Position numbers and translations under genes: made by a program. From Onchocerca volvulus (Eukaryota > Nematoda > Chromadorea > Rhabditida > Onchocercidae), in NCBI GenBank assembly GCA_000499405.2, contig HG738137.1, positions 20,546,603 to 20,610,602 of the forward strand: 64,000 nucleotides of DNA. The letters are read 5' to 3'. Below are positions 1-13,100 of the stretch, piece after piece. The notes under the pieces were generated by a model. It saw only the letters and a program-made list of their open reading frames with translations, was not told where the DNA came from and did not search any database. Numbering within the stretch: the first letter of the stretch is position 1; each line of letters begins with the position of its first letter.

Positions 1-3000
1 TTGACATCGTCCAATGTAATCTGCAATTGTCATATAAGTAAGTAATATAACGATAAAAGTGTCGGTAAAACCGATACGTTTATAATATAAAACGAAATAA
101 TCCAAGTATCTGTACAGAAGAAATTTGTAATATTTCTCAGGTAAATGAGTCACTTATCTATATATGGGCCCAGAGGCCTTTATTCTCTCGTCTTCCGATC
201 TGCTAATAGATGGGCTTTTATTTGAAATGTTGAGGTGTTAACTTCAGGAATGTTACAAGGACTGAAGCTTGTGAAAATTATCCATCTCATTCCTAGTCCT
301 CATATCCAATCTTTTTTATGACTAATGTGATAAAAAAGATTGGATATGGCCTAAGCCTAAGCCCACTACCAATACCAGAGATGATCCATATGAAAAAGGA
401 GCTTTCTGGACAGAAAGATCAGTGTCGTCAACATCGGCCTCTTCAACACGTGCAGTCTTTCCAACATCAGTGTCTTTAACTGGAGTAGTTTCTTCAACAG
501 CAGTTTTTTTATGTAAATATCAGCGGCAATTCAGTTCCAATTCAATTTTAAAGACGATTTCAACAACAACACGAGCAGTAATTCAGCAGGAGTAATGGCA
601 GTAATGGAGCAGAAACTGAATGACGGTCATAAAAGTAAGTACGGCAATATACTGAACATTCAAACTTCTGTATTTTTTATACTTACTGTGTATTGTTCAT
701 TTAATTCTTACTAATGTACAAGCGCAATATTGTGTATAATATCGTATAAACCTAATAAATCCTATTGCTGACTAGCCGAGTCACAACAGTAAGAAGCAAT
801 TTCCAATCCAACCAATCTACAATCAAATTACAATTCGACCAGATTTTTTTCCTCAACAGGAAGAGAATGATATTCCATGTTATAACATCATCCAGAAAAT
901 TTGACTCTATTGTTCCAGGTGCAAAATGACATTTAAATGATAAAAGACAACAAAAACAATTTCAAAAATACCAACACTTCCATTAGTCGGATCATAAAAT
1001 CGCAACATAAGCGCCGTTATCGTACTTTTGCCAGATCCACTTGGTCCAACAATTGCGACATGTTCACCTGCTGATACAGTAAACGATACTCCCTTCAATA
1101 CCTGTAATTCTTGATTTTCATATGTTACATTTTATACATTAATGTAAAATAAGCTGAAAAAATAAAGTCAAATATGGTAATTGTATGAGATGCCAACGAA
1201 TTATTTGAAGAATGGCTCTCAAAATGCGATGATTAATACCCTGTACCTCAATATCCGGTCTGCTTGGATATGCAAAACTAATATCCTTGAATTCAATAGC
1301 ACCATGTCCACGCGGTGCTAGCATACTTTCACTATGCTTATTGATATAACATTCAATATTCGGTGTTTCAACCAGAATTGCATTCATCTCACTTGCATTT
1401 TTTCGCGCAGTTGACGCGCCATTCATGTGGAAACCGATACTAATGGACGTGACACACATGTACAGCATGTTGATCGCTAGCTAAATGATGATATCGTTAA
1501 TACTGAACAAAAACGATTTATACATATGCGAGAGCTTCTGATTATATCGCAAACGCGCGTGTGTCTTCAGCTCCATACGATTTATCATCCAAAAAAAAGT
1601 GATTTCAACGATTTTTTTTCAGCAGTTTTGATGATAGAATTACTGATTATTTTAAAATATCAACGTACTGCACCAAGACGACCTGGATCGGCATCATTAA
1701 TGCGCCACATGCCATAACATAGAGCTGCCGTAAAGATGAACTCAGTTAGTAAGACCTGAAAATGTGTCAGTATTAAAACAAATACATCAGTCGTCTTCCG
1801 ACTTTGATTTTCACTCTTTTTTTACAATAATAACTACCATGCAAATAGTGGGATGTTATTTTTAAAACAATTGCTCTTGTAATATTAACAAATTTCAACC
1901 GATTAGGGCATCCTATCTTCGATTTCTATATACATATAGAAAAAAAAAAAAGTCATTAATATCTAGCACTAATTAGATGAAAATTGTGAAGTGCAAAGAA
2001 GCAAATTCCATTTGATAATTAACGATTATTTGTTCAGGTATGTTACCTGTGCAAGTGCATCATAAATGGATGAAGCAGTGAGACGCTGTTCCGTCATTCG
2101 GTTCAGTTCGATTGTTAATCGTTCATACCTGGAAAGAGGAATTGGCATAACTTCGAATATTGGATTGAATTGAGGAAATGGACAACCGATTTTTACTTGT
2201 TGATTGTTTGTTTTTGAGCAGCAAATGCAATAACAGCTCGTATGCATGAGAATGTCTCCTGCACCAGATTCGTCATTTTGGCCAGCAATTTCTGTTCCTC
2301 ATCACGAGTTTTGCAAAACCACTGAAATAACAATGCGAAGATTGAAGAGAAAAAAGTTGCTGAATACATTAACAAGAATTAATTTAAGATATGCTCGTTT
2401 CCTCCTGAATCCTAACTTGAACTTCTAGTGGTAATGTAAGCGATTAAATAGTGCGAATAAGAAAGAATGTACATCCTAAAGCGTAAGAAAGCCTAAAATA
2501 CGGTGTAACTATAGTTCATTAAGTTTGCTTCTTAGTAAACACTTTGGTAGCTAATGTTGTTGGATTTTTTACTTCAATTGACATTTACCTTGAATCAGTG
2601 CAAGATCAAAATGTATTGCAATGTTTACAATTGCATCGATATTAATTGTGTCACAGGAAAACATGAAAAATAAAGGCAAAAAATAAACTTTGCTGAAAAA
2701 AAGTCTTGTTCCGATAAGTAACGGTAGTGCAGCAAACATCACCAAGGTTACATCCCACTGAATATAAAAACAAACTGCTGAAGTGACCATTAAATATGCA
2801 CTAATAAAGATAATCATGGGAATATGATCAGCAATGCCTTGATATATCGAATCTGCATGGCTAAAACGTGCCATAACAGATATCATATATTCTTTTAAAA
2901 AATGAAAATTTTCAAAGCAAAAAGTTTTAGCTTTTTTAGTTAAAAGTAAAAAGAAAAAATTCCCAAAGATTTTTCCAATACACATTTAGCAAAATAGAAG

Positions 3001-5774
3001 TAAGAGATAGATTCTGAAAAATTCACAGATTTCATCAAGAATATTCAAGAGTTGCATGATTAAAAAACAAAGTGAAATGTCGAATGGCCACTCACTCGTG
3101 CAACATGGAAGCTACTTGTCCGGAATGTCGTGATTCAAGCCATGCAACATCCATGTGCAGCAGTTTTCGAATATAGGCTTTTTTGACTCGAAAAACTTGC
3201 CTGATTCCTGACACTTCCCAAGCTAAGCGCTGTAAGAATTTAATATCCAATTTAATTAAATAACGAAACGATTTCAAGTGATTAATAAGAATTAAGAACA
3301 GAAAGCAAATTTAGTTCAACCGAGAAAAATTATGATACCAGTTGCAATAGCAGAATTGAAACTGAAAGTTATCGATAAAATTGAGAAAAATGGTTACTTC
3401 AAGTGCTTCTAATTGTAATAACTATTAGATAAAACAAATTTTATTTAAAATTTATTTACTGGATTTCGAATTAGATACAAATGCTTTTCGAAATGTAAAT
3501 CTAATCCATCTCTAATGGATTATAGTATCAATTTCTGGGCATTGTCGAAACATCCTAAAAAATCATAAGGAAAATGATTGTATACTTGAAAAAAAGCAGC
3601 AAAAAATGTGGCCACCGACAATGACAACATTATCAGAAATGCTGGTGTCGCGGCATATTCGAATTGAGCATCCATTTGGGATTGTCGCGTAAGAGCATCG
3701 AGAGATTCGGTTAAGTTAAATGGATCGAAACTGTTATTGCTATTTAAGCCAATTTCAGTTTTGCTTGAATTAAACAATTCAAAATGTTTCGCTTTCTCCA
3801 ATTTATATTGCTGAAATCAATTAATAATTGATCTTTTATTGATGACTTTTAGAAGTCCCTGCTAATTAATAATTAAAATACATTTGTTGAATTTTAATAG
3901 AATCAAGTCACCCCAAGAGTAACCAGTTTCGTCTATAATTTGATGTAATGCTGTATCTCAGAAAGACGACGTAAAACACATTTTTTTGAAAATTTTTCGC
4001 ACTTTACATCAAATCACATTCATTTCAAATACTAAAAATTTCTTATAATCAATTTAAAATTTTTTAAGTTGGAAGTCAGAATTTTATTTTTATTAATTTT
4101 TCTAAATTTCTTGCTCTTTCTTTGTTTTTTTCTCATGGACGCAGAGGTCAAGAATAAACAAATCGTTAAAATTTCTAGATAGATATCAAGTCACTCAATA
4201 CATCAGATTTCCATATTCAAATTCTCGGCTTGAATTTTAAAACTATTTCTATGTTATTTTCATCGAGATACAGTTTACAGATTCCATAATACGAAAATAT
4301 CCTTTCGTCGAAGATCAAATATAACTGATTTAACAATTCAGGGAAAAGATCAGAAGTTGAGGTAAAGATCGCTTAATATAAGGACTGAGAGTAAGAGTGA
4401 TGATACTTAGTGTTATCAGGTTATCAGTGACTGTTTATTCGTACAGCAAATTTCAACTATCTATTCGATGTGATGAAAAGAAACTGCTTTTCAGATCAGT
4501 ACTTAATTTTAATCAAAGCTTGCAAAGAAACGCTTTGTAAACATTCTGATCAATTAGCGCAAATCACCGAGATGATGGCATATCTGTTAATTATACTCGC
4601 TTCAAACGCCCATTTCAAAAATAAATCGAATGTCTTCTCTCTTAATTGACAAAGAATAAAGATCGCTTCGCAAGGGAAAAGAATTTTTTTTGTCTTCATT
4701 TCATTTTATTTCAATGACACTCTTGCACATTTATGGGAACTGTGAGAATAAATGCTACTATAAATTACTACTCGTCAAGTTTTTATCCTCTCATTTCTCG
4801 TTCTTCGTAAAGAATGATTCATCATTTTAGCGATATTTTTAAAAAACAAAAAAAAAAAAAAGGATGAAAACAAAATTATTTACAATAATAACATTTGCGA
4901 TTTAATTCATTTTTCTTGAAAGGAAAAGTGTTTTGAATTTTGAATCTTATTCCAATTTTTAATTTTAAATTAATTACTGAAAATTGAAATTTTTTGGAAG
5001 GAAAATCTTAATCTAATAATGCGGAAGAAACAGGATTTTTGCATGTCATTGACTACTTGTGAAGAATTATCGATATAATAGAGCTATCCTTGAAGTTATG
5101 AGAAGTAAAAGCCAGGCACTTTATGATGCTCCGAATTCAAAGTCATTTCCAATTTTGTAAAAAAGGCTGCAAATGCATAAACTAATATAAATGCTATGTT
5201 GCGATGAAAACATAATTGCGATGTAGCGCGAAATTGTATTTCAAATTATGATTCGAATTATTGAATTTAAAAATTTTATTTTTTCAAGAATTTTACCTTT
5301 TTGATCATTTTCAACTCACCATAAATTTTTTTTCTTTACTAATAAGAACTTCTAAAAAAATTCTTAAAATATTTATTAATGTTGATTTCTTAAGCTAGAT
5401 TTTATTTTTATTATTGAAAATGATTTAACCTCACGAACGATTGAAACTGTGACAAAATCACCCATCACAAGCCATACAAAGGGTAATAGAATAGCTTGAA
5501 TAAGAGCCAGAATCAATCCAGTTATCATTAGCTGTAAAACTGATACTTTAGCAATTTCGAGATATTTAAAAATTGATGAATTGAATGTTTGAAAACTTTT
5601 TTTTTTTTTTGAGCGAAGAAGCAATTCATTTGAATGAAGAATTCATAAATTACAAGCTAATAAGTTAAAAAAGATATTTAAAAATAGAAAGTTATCTACC
5701 TGAATATCAATTCTGTCAGCAAAACTATAGAGACTCCAAAATTCGTTATTCGCGTTCTGACTTTTCACACCCAT
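1..5774 (-). CDS. P-glycoprotein (ABCB-type ABC transporter), N-terminal half, partial
   Basis: This encodes a membrane efflux pump of the P-glycoprotein family. Exons on the minus strand: 5700-5774, 5430-5531, 3586-3810, 3097-3230, 2689-2860, 2197-2321, 2047-2128, 1669-1755, 1247-1480, 976-1101 and 1-20, all phase-consistent, giving about 460 residues. Six hydrophobic segments are visible: [68 protein letters not shown] and [12 protein letters not shown]. The large first loop carries NSS and NLT glycosylation motifs. The nucleotide-binding domain follows with [12 protein letters not shown] and Walker [10 protein letters not shown] near residue 430, close to its usual place. The edge exon reads ITLDDV, matching the strand after Walker A. 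The start was chosen at [10 protein letters not shown] because the family has only a short cytosolic lead before the first membrane segment. The signature motif, Walker B and the second half lie outside the window. The donor at 975 (gttggt) is weak; gtattt two bases later would break the frame. Which pgp paralogue this is cannot be told from here. Confidence 0.9.
21..975 (-). other. Long intron of the P-glycoprotein gene with hairpin and telomere-like repeat
   Basis: This is the intron between the Walker A exon and the ITLDDV exon. It holds a perfect 18-bp hairpin (301-318 with 331-348) touching two GCCTAA units (349-360). A plus-strand open stretch of about 90 codons (326 to about 600) is rich in Ser and Thr and includes [13 protein letters not shown]. 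These are treated under findings. Confidence 0.6.
301..360. repeat. 18-bp perfect hairpin abutting (GCCTAA)2
   Basis: Bases 301-318 and 331-348 are exact reverse complements (catatccaatcttttta-type arms, with six T and six A) around a 12-base loop. Two GCCTAA units follow directly at 349-360; this is the reverse complement of the nematode telomere unit TTAGGC. Confidence 0.8.
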
Positions 5775-7807
5775 TATTGCATGCAATTCTCCTTTAATCC
5801 AAATGGTTATCCAGTTCAATTAACCTTTTAACCTTTTTTTCAATTAATTATTTTCTTCGATTAATTCACTGAAAACTATCAATTAATTTTTAATTTTCTA
5901 AATGAATCCAAGTATTTTTCTGAAGCAGCAAATGAAACAAATAAATAATTCAAATATTGATAATATTATTCGGCCATTAGCAATGACGAACAGTTATCAT
6001 TTCTGAAATACCTGCTAACAATGAACGATGCATAGATGAAAGCGAGAGAAGAGTAGAATTTTTTATAATTAACAATGATAAGAAAAAAAGATCGTTTAAT
6101 AAATATATTTTCATTTTTGATTTATCATTATGATGCGAGAACCACTCCAGAGATTATGGAACAATACAAATTTTGTCTATCCCTAATTAGATATTTTATA
6201 GAATTCTATTCGAAGATCAATATTCAGAATAAAATTTTGAGTATTATCTTCTGAGTCTCACTTTAATAATATGATTATAATAAATGAGAGATGATATTTA
6301 TCATCAATCAAATGATCGAAATGTTTCCTACAAATTCCAACAGTTCAAAAGAAATTAATCCGAGAAAAAGAGAATGATTTTTGTCAGTCGATGAATGAGT
6401 CTACAAATGCTGTCTCAAACCAGAAATTGAATGATCAAGACAGAAGCATTGACAGATGACAATTACCCGTTTAACCCACCTCCTTTTTTCTCATTACTCA
6501 ACGCATCTGTAATGACAATGATGCGGGTAGTACCAACGATTTCCATCGCGAACGGCTAATTTTGATCGCAAATTCATCAAACATCGACTGCGATAAGAGA
6601 TTTGAAAGTTTAAGCTACAATGATTGGTAATCTTATCAGAAGATATCTGTGATTCTTTGCACTGAATGGATAAATATGCAAATATCAATCAAAATGAAGT
6701 TCTCATTCATATGGAATATCACTTTTTAGAAAATTCAAATATTGTAGATCAGAGAAAGTTTTCTTCCGCTCAGAATCAATCTATTGTTTATTCAAGCAAC
6801 CAGTACCTACCATTATCAATAATTTTATTTTCCACGCATTCAATCGATAAGATTCTGGCTGAGAATTAAAAGGAACAAGATAAATAAAAAATATTTTGTT
6901 TGAAATTTCATGTTAGTTGCTCTTGTCAAATTATCATTTATTGCATTATCTACTGAAATGATAAGGAATTTTTTCTTATAGTGAAATATTTTGGAAATCA
7001 TATGATATGCATAGGTTGATGACCTTTTATGCAAATTTCTAGTGAGAGTTATTATGTAACAAATAAATGTTCAGCTGATGCCTTGTACTGATGGCAATGA
7101 ATGTTTTAGTTATGAATGGACTTTCTCACCAATAATTACTCATCTTACTATTCATTGATTTATGATCTTTCGTTTTCATCGAACAATCTTGGATTCATTT
7201 TATTTCATTATCAATTCTTAAATATATTTCTAACTATAGAAATATTTTAAACAAGGAACTATATATTTTTGCCGAAATTTACAAAAATTTTGTTGGAATC
7301 TTGAAAAACTCTTAAATTTGGCTAGAAAATCATTCGCTCGAATAAATAGACCGAAAGAAAACTGGAAAACTGCATAAGACTTTTTTCCGAAATGAAGAGT
7401 TTGCAGGTGGAAGATCCAAAATTGAAGGTCATGCCTTTTTGGCATCTTTACAACTTATTCCTTTTGAAAACAATGCCTTCATAACGAATGCCATGGTATT
7501 TAATTTTAAAGGAATTTGAATAAACGATAGAATGGTATGCAAGAAATCAATTTATCCAACAGCTTTTCTTTAAGCATAATATTTTTGACTGTTGCTTTCC
7601 TTTTTGGATCTAAACATCTTAATCATTTTCTAATTCATTCTTTCCGTTGTTTCTTCCAATGATAAAGCGTCAGTAAACTGGAGAGAAATGAGTGGGAATA
7701 AGCATTCGAAATCACTATCTTTAAATTTAAATTAGATCTTTTGGATGCAACAAAAGAAAATTTTTTAACTTATTTTTTGGTTCAACTTTTCTATCTGTTG
7801 ATTTAAA
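5775..7807. other. AT-rich spacer upstream of the P-glycoprotein gene
   Basis: No exon with convincing splice sites was seen on either strand. The short open stretches here have no family likeness and no codon periodicity. The stretch lies between two divergently transcribed genes (P-glycoprotein leftward, cysteine-rich gene rightward), so promoter elements of one or both are expected here, but none can be named from sequence. Confidence 0.5.
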
Positions 7808-8713
7808 TCTATATAAATAAAAATGTAAATCGTTGCTGTGTTTTGCCCTGTAACTTTGCAACTCTCTCTTGATTGCTTTAAAATTTTACATTCGTTCTTT
7901 TTTATATAGACATACTTACGTGTCACACCCGGTGACAGCTAAAAGTAAATGAGCGGACTAAAATTTTTGACCCCACCTTGAACCACGCCTTCATGAGCGG
8001 ACAGAGTCAATTCACCTCGCCTGCTTTCTGCATTGACCACATCTACTTCCCGCAACGTTTCAAGTTCTTCACCGATTAAATTGAAATTTCAAACAACGTT
8101 GCATTCGAACGCCACGCATGATGCATGATGTGTTTTTTAGACTCCAGGTTAAAAAAAAACGTGCTTTTTTGATAATATACATGAATGAAATGTAAAACCT
8201 TAGTTGTTAAAATCATTTGTCTCTAGAATTTTTCAATCGATGGCTTTGAAATTTGGAAATGAGGTTGCATTCGAATAGGAGTGTTGTTTCATATGAGTAT
8301 TTTATAGACGCTACAAATGATGCGCTAAAAAACTGTTTGTTGATAATATATATGAAAAAAATGTAAACCTTTGGTTGTTAAAATCATGAATCTCCGGAAT
8401 TTCTCAGCCGATAGCTTTGAAATTTAGGAATCAAGATTGGTGATCTCCAGTCTAATCAAACTACAAATCAAATTACAAGGTATTAGGTTTTTACCCTAAC
8501 ACTAGAAACATGCTCTTTCTCTTTTCTTTTTTTCTACTTGACAAGATTGAACTGCGCGTATTCGAATGCAACGTTGTGTCAAATTTCAAAGTAATGGGTA
8601 AGGATTTTCCGACATTTAAGATTTCGAATTAATATAGATAAGGCATGTGTTTAAGAACTTTCGGAAATTTAAGATTTTAAACAAACGAACATTTCCATTT
8701 TCATTTATATAGA
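7808..8713. mobile_element. Non-autonomous inverted-repeat element (MITE- or Helitron-like)
   Basis: The ends are inverted repeats: the left end begins tctatataaataaaaatg, and the reverse complement of the right end reads tctatataaatgaaaatg. A second, internal inverted pair carries the phrase cgaatgcaacgttg: inverted at 8051-8110 and direct at about 8565-8600. Two neighbouring ~100-bp segments (8150-8275 and 8310-8430) are diverged direct copies of each other (shared phrases include ttgttaaaatcat and gctttgaaattt). A GC-richer tail follows with a small hairpin at 8723-8743 (ccagactt/aagtttgg). There is no coding capacity. Termini of this type plus a tail hairpin recall Helitron/Helentron derivatives, but a foldback MITE fits equally well. 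A fragment of the same family is at 17501-17609. Confidence 0.65.
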
Positions 8714-10106
8714 CTAGTTGGAGCCAGACTTGCGAAGTTTGGCCCACCCGTATAGATTAGCTGATCGGCCAAGCTCCGCGTGGTTGCGTCCGGCTAGTTA
8801 TATCAATAATTGATTTGGAATTTCTGTAAAAGAGATAAATAAAGAGAACTAACGAGTTGTTTTATGAGCAGTAAAGAATGAATTCGGCGATAAATTCCCG
8901 AACAATTTCAAATCATGGAGCGAAAGGTATTATTCGATGTTCACAAATACTTAAATCTTCTTTAATCTACTGTAGTTATTAATAGAACTGTATTTCTATT
9001 GTATTAATGAGATATGACTGTTTTTTATTCATATCTGTTATTTATACTGCAGTAATAACTTGTTGTCATCGGGTTTTTTAGTTTGGTAATGCATGCATTT
9101 CATTCTCACCTGAATATTTTGAATCTTCCTTGCATCGCATTAATCTGTCCTATTTTTTGCTCAATTTTCTCCCTATCTTATAATGATTCATTTCAATTTC
9201 ATTTAATAAAGCATGTTTTTAGCTGAATAAATTCAAAATACTTTAAAAATTTCCGAAAACTCTCGGCTTTAATTTATTAACGAGTTCCTTGCCAATGCCA
9301 CATTGTAAAATGTCTGTTTAAGTCCTTGATGTATTAGCATATTTTAATCTTTTGATTCATCTTTCCGGAAATGTAAATTTAATAGGCAATTGAAGCTGAA
9401 TTATATTACTTACTTCTTTCTATTTATTTATTTTTTTTTGAACAGTTGATAAAATAACTCTTCTAATTGATCGATAAGGTATATAAAACAGTGTTGAGAA
9501 AAAGTATAAGCAAATAGCACAGTTACAAACTTGTTAATTAAAGGAAATAATAGTTAGCCATTTCTGATTATCTCTTATGCTTAGCGGAAATTTAAAAATG
9601 ATCAGTTTCATCTAATCAATAAATTTTTTCATTCTTCCGCGTCTGCACGACCATATCTTCTTTATGAATCTCTTTACATCAGAAAAAATCGATCAGCATC
9701 CGATTCTATTTAATCCATTTCTTCTTGTATCAAATGAACCAAAACAGATTTTATGAGACAATTCAGATTTGAAATCGATTTTTTAAAGCAAATCTCCAAT
9801 CCAGCTAGCATAATTATTCACATAGATCGTTCATTTTATTTTTATTCCTACTTCTTCAACTGCTTATTCTATTTCTATTTTTTAACCAGTCTGCTTTGTT
9901 TATCTTTTACAATATTTCATTTTGCTAAGTAGATTCATATTTGGCGAATCCAATCAAATTAGTAATTGATCCGATCCATCATCACTTTAATTTCGATATC
10001 GAGATTTTATATAAAACCAATAAACCAGCATATTGCAAATTAATTTGCATAATTTTGAATTCAATAAACTCGTATCTTGGGAATAAATTCAATCATTTTC
10101 GCGAAA
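8714..10106. other. Spacer upstream of the cysteine-rich gene
   Basis: The first ~90 bases are the GC-richer hairpin tail of the inverted-repeat element. The rest is AT-rich and without recognisable exons. It should contain the promoter of the plus-strand gene that begins at 10107; no specific element can be supported. Confidence 0.45.
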
Positions 10107-13100
10107 ATGTCGCACTTATTGCAGGTGATCGTCATCGCTTGTTTCCTGTTCATTCATATTCGTGGTTAGTTATCACTATTTTCAGTCGTTGAATGTCCAA
10201 AAATTTGGACATTTTTATGGCAGATTTTTTTCGTCATTTGCCGTTTAACAGATTCCTTGATTCTTAAAATTGATCTGTCAATTACGTACTGAAGAGAAAA
10301 TTGATTTTATTCCTTCACTTTCTCACTTTATAATATTCGAAAAGTTCATCGAAAATATTAGCTAATTTTAAATGCGAATCTTATTAATGCACTCACTGGT
10401 ATAATATATATCTTCATGAACAGAATTAAAAACTGTTGCTAATTGCAGTGCTTGAATCAGATCTTTGTTTCCATGGAGAAAGTCGAGAAGAAGTAGGACT
10501 ATCCTACTGTAGCCTTAACACCGAACTTCCAGGCAGTGATGAAGAAGGTTTCACTTTAATTGTGCAGCTTTCTGAGAGATGCATTATGACATATAATTTA
10601 ATTCAGTTCGAAAGTCAGCATTTTTGAATTTTACATGTAATTTTTGCTTAGTGTTAAACCGAAAGGTGACAGAAAACGACAAGAGATGTTTTAATTTCTA
10701 TGATATTAAGCGAATTAACAAACATGGAAGAATTTCATCGCATTTAAGAAAATGCTTTGGACCAAAAGCTAAAAACTTAAAAAACGGAAAATTTGTGAAT
10801 CAATGAATAAGGAGAATTTTAATAACAAACACTGTAGGAAAAAGTAAAACGAGTAATGTGAAAGATGATAATAAGAGCATAAAATATGAATAACAATATT
10901 TCTGTTTCATGCAGGCGAAGTATGTTTTGTTTTTAGAACTTTTTGATTTGCCTGCTCGTTTATATGCCTCATTTCTGAGTAAGCAATATTCTCTAATTAC
11001 TCTTTAATTATGGCAAAGTTTTTTAGTTTTCAAAGTTGCGTTCTTCAAAGGAAGTGACGATTATCAAACAAAGATAATGGATGACTACTGTGCATCTGAA
11101 GAAAAAGAGCAGTATGGAGTGCTAAATTATCCTGCAGTGCGACATTTTCTTTTCATGTATTTTCATCTTTCATCTTTAAGGGTTGACAATCTTGTTTTGA
11201 AGGTCAAGACGTGTCAAAAGAAGAATTCGCTTAACATAGAAGGCTTCGAAGAGAATTAAGATGATCAAAAGTCGTATAAAACAATCATTAAATTTTCAGA
11301 AGGAACGCACAGTGATGAGTAGCCAGTTCTTCATATGCTGTAGTACTTGTAAATTGCTTCGAGAAGAAAATAATGTAAATTTTTTTCTTTCCTGCAACTT
11401 TAAAAGGTAGTAATCGCATGAGGACTAATTATTTTCATATTCCTAATTACTGCAAGTCTAATTTTCGGTGAAATTCTAATAAAATTCAGAATGCTAAATT
11501 TCTTGGATAGACTTTGTTCTTCGCTATCTTTCAGCACTACAAGAGATTCGCTATCACAAAGTTGTTTCAATAAGATGAGTGGAATAGTAAAATTTAATTT
11601 GGTCATCGAAAAAAGTTTTTCAGTTGAGAAAAAAGCTTCTGTTGTTGGTACTGAAAATTTTATTTATGACAAAAGGTATATGTGTCCGAGTGAACAAGCA
11701 ATTTGGTTTCTGTGAAAAGTATCGGAATTTCATTCCAGAGAACTGGTTTTCATGTCCTGGCCTGTATTCCAATCAGGTTTCTGTTCTCTGCCAGCTAAAC
11801 TATGAAACTAATAATTGTCGAAATTTTCATATGTATTTTTTAAAAATTCGAATGATATATACTATAATTTAAAATTTTAAATATGCGATGAGAATAACAG
11901 ACGAATGAAAATTTTAAAATATTCACAAAGGTTGTGAAAGTTTTGAAAGAAACTAAAATTCTCACATTAATACTGAGAATAAAGCTGAAAAATCAATGAC
12001 TTAAAAGTCAATTCTTCAAAGCTTTTTCGTAATTTGTTGAAAGATTCTTGAAATAAAGAACTATAACAATTTAGAATCTGTAAAAGGCGCAACAAAAAAA
12101 AGTTTTTTTTTTTTGGCCTTGCAAGAAGTTATGTTGCTCTGTATTATCATTTAGATAATCAGTTATCCGTTCTACGCCGCATGCATGTATCACTTGGATA
12201 GTTATTCAACAACGAATACTTATGCTGGATTCGCTATTTATGCATTTTTAGATCAAAGCAAACGTGAAAAGGCATCTAGTTTTGGTCTTGTTTCAACGAA
12301 ATTACCTCTTATAATTCATAAATGAGAAATAGAAAAGCAAAAGAGAAGCAATTTTTGAATTCGGAGATATTGAGGAAATGTTGTATTTATTGGTACGGTT
12401 AGTTAACAAGGATTTATCAATATCTCGGGAAAAAATCATGAAATTAAACTTTTCTTAATTGTGTAATTTCGGAATATAATTTTTTGCTTTATATATTTAA
12501 TAGCACCTTCCCTCAGAAATCTGAGCGCTGAAGATGATGTTGATGAACAGAACAATGTTTGTTATGCAAAAATATTACTGCAGATATTTGGCGCATATGA
12601 TATGATATGTAATCCGTATCGATATGGTTCAAAAGATGATCAAATTTCTTCAAAGGTCTAAAATTAATACGGCTAGTTAACAAGAAAACAATATTTTAAT
12701 TAGTATTCTCAATGGATCGAGAAAAGAATCACGAAATTAGATTTTTCTTAATTGAGTAATCTCGAAATGTAATTTCTTGCTTCGGTTTTTTAATAGCGCT
12801 TTCCTTTAGAAATCTGAGTGCTGAAGACGGCAAATTGATAAATAGATACAGAATAGTAATATTATAATAATTTAAGAAATTGTTGGATGTTAAATAACCT
12901 ACTAAATCATACTAATATGCTGTGCTATGCTATTTGAACAAAGTTTTGCATCACCAACAATGAATCGTAGAATATTTTCTACAAAAATATCTTCTCTTAC
13001 TTTCCATTTAAGTCGTTTTCTTTCTGTCTATCCAGAGTTATCGTCTCTATAAAGAAAAGCACTTAATGTAGCAATTAAATGGAGAATGAAGCGAAAGTTT

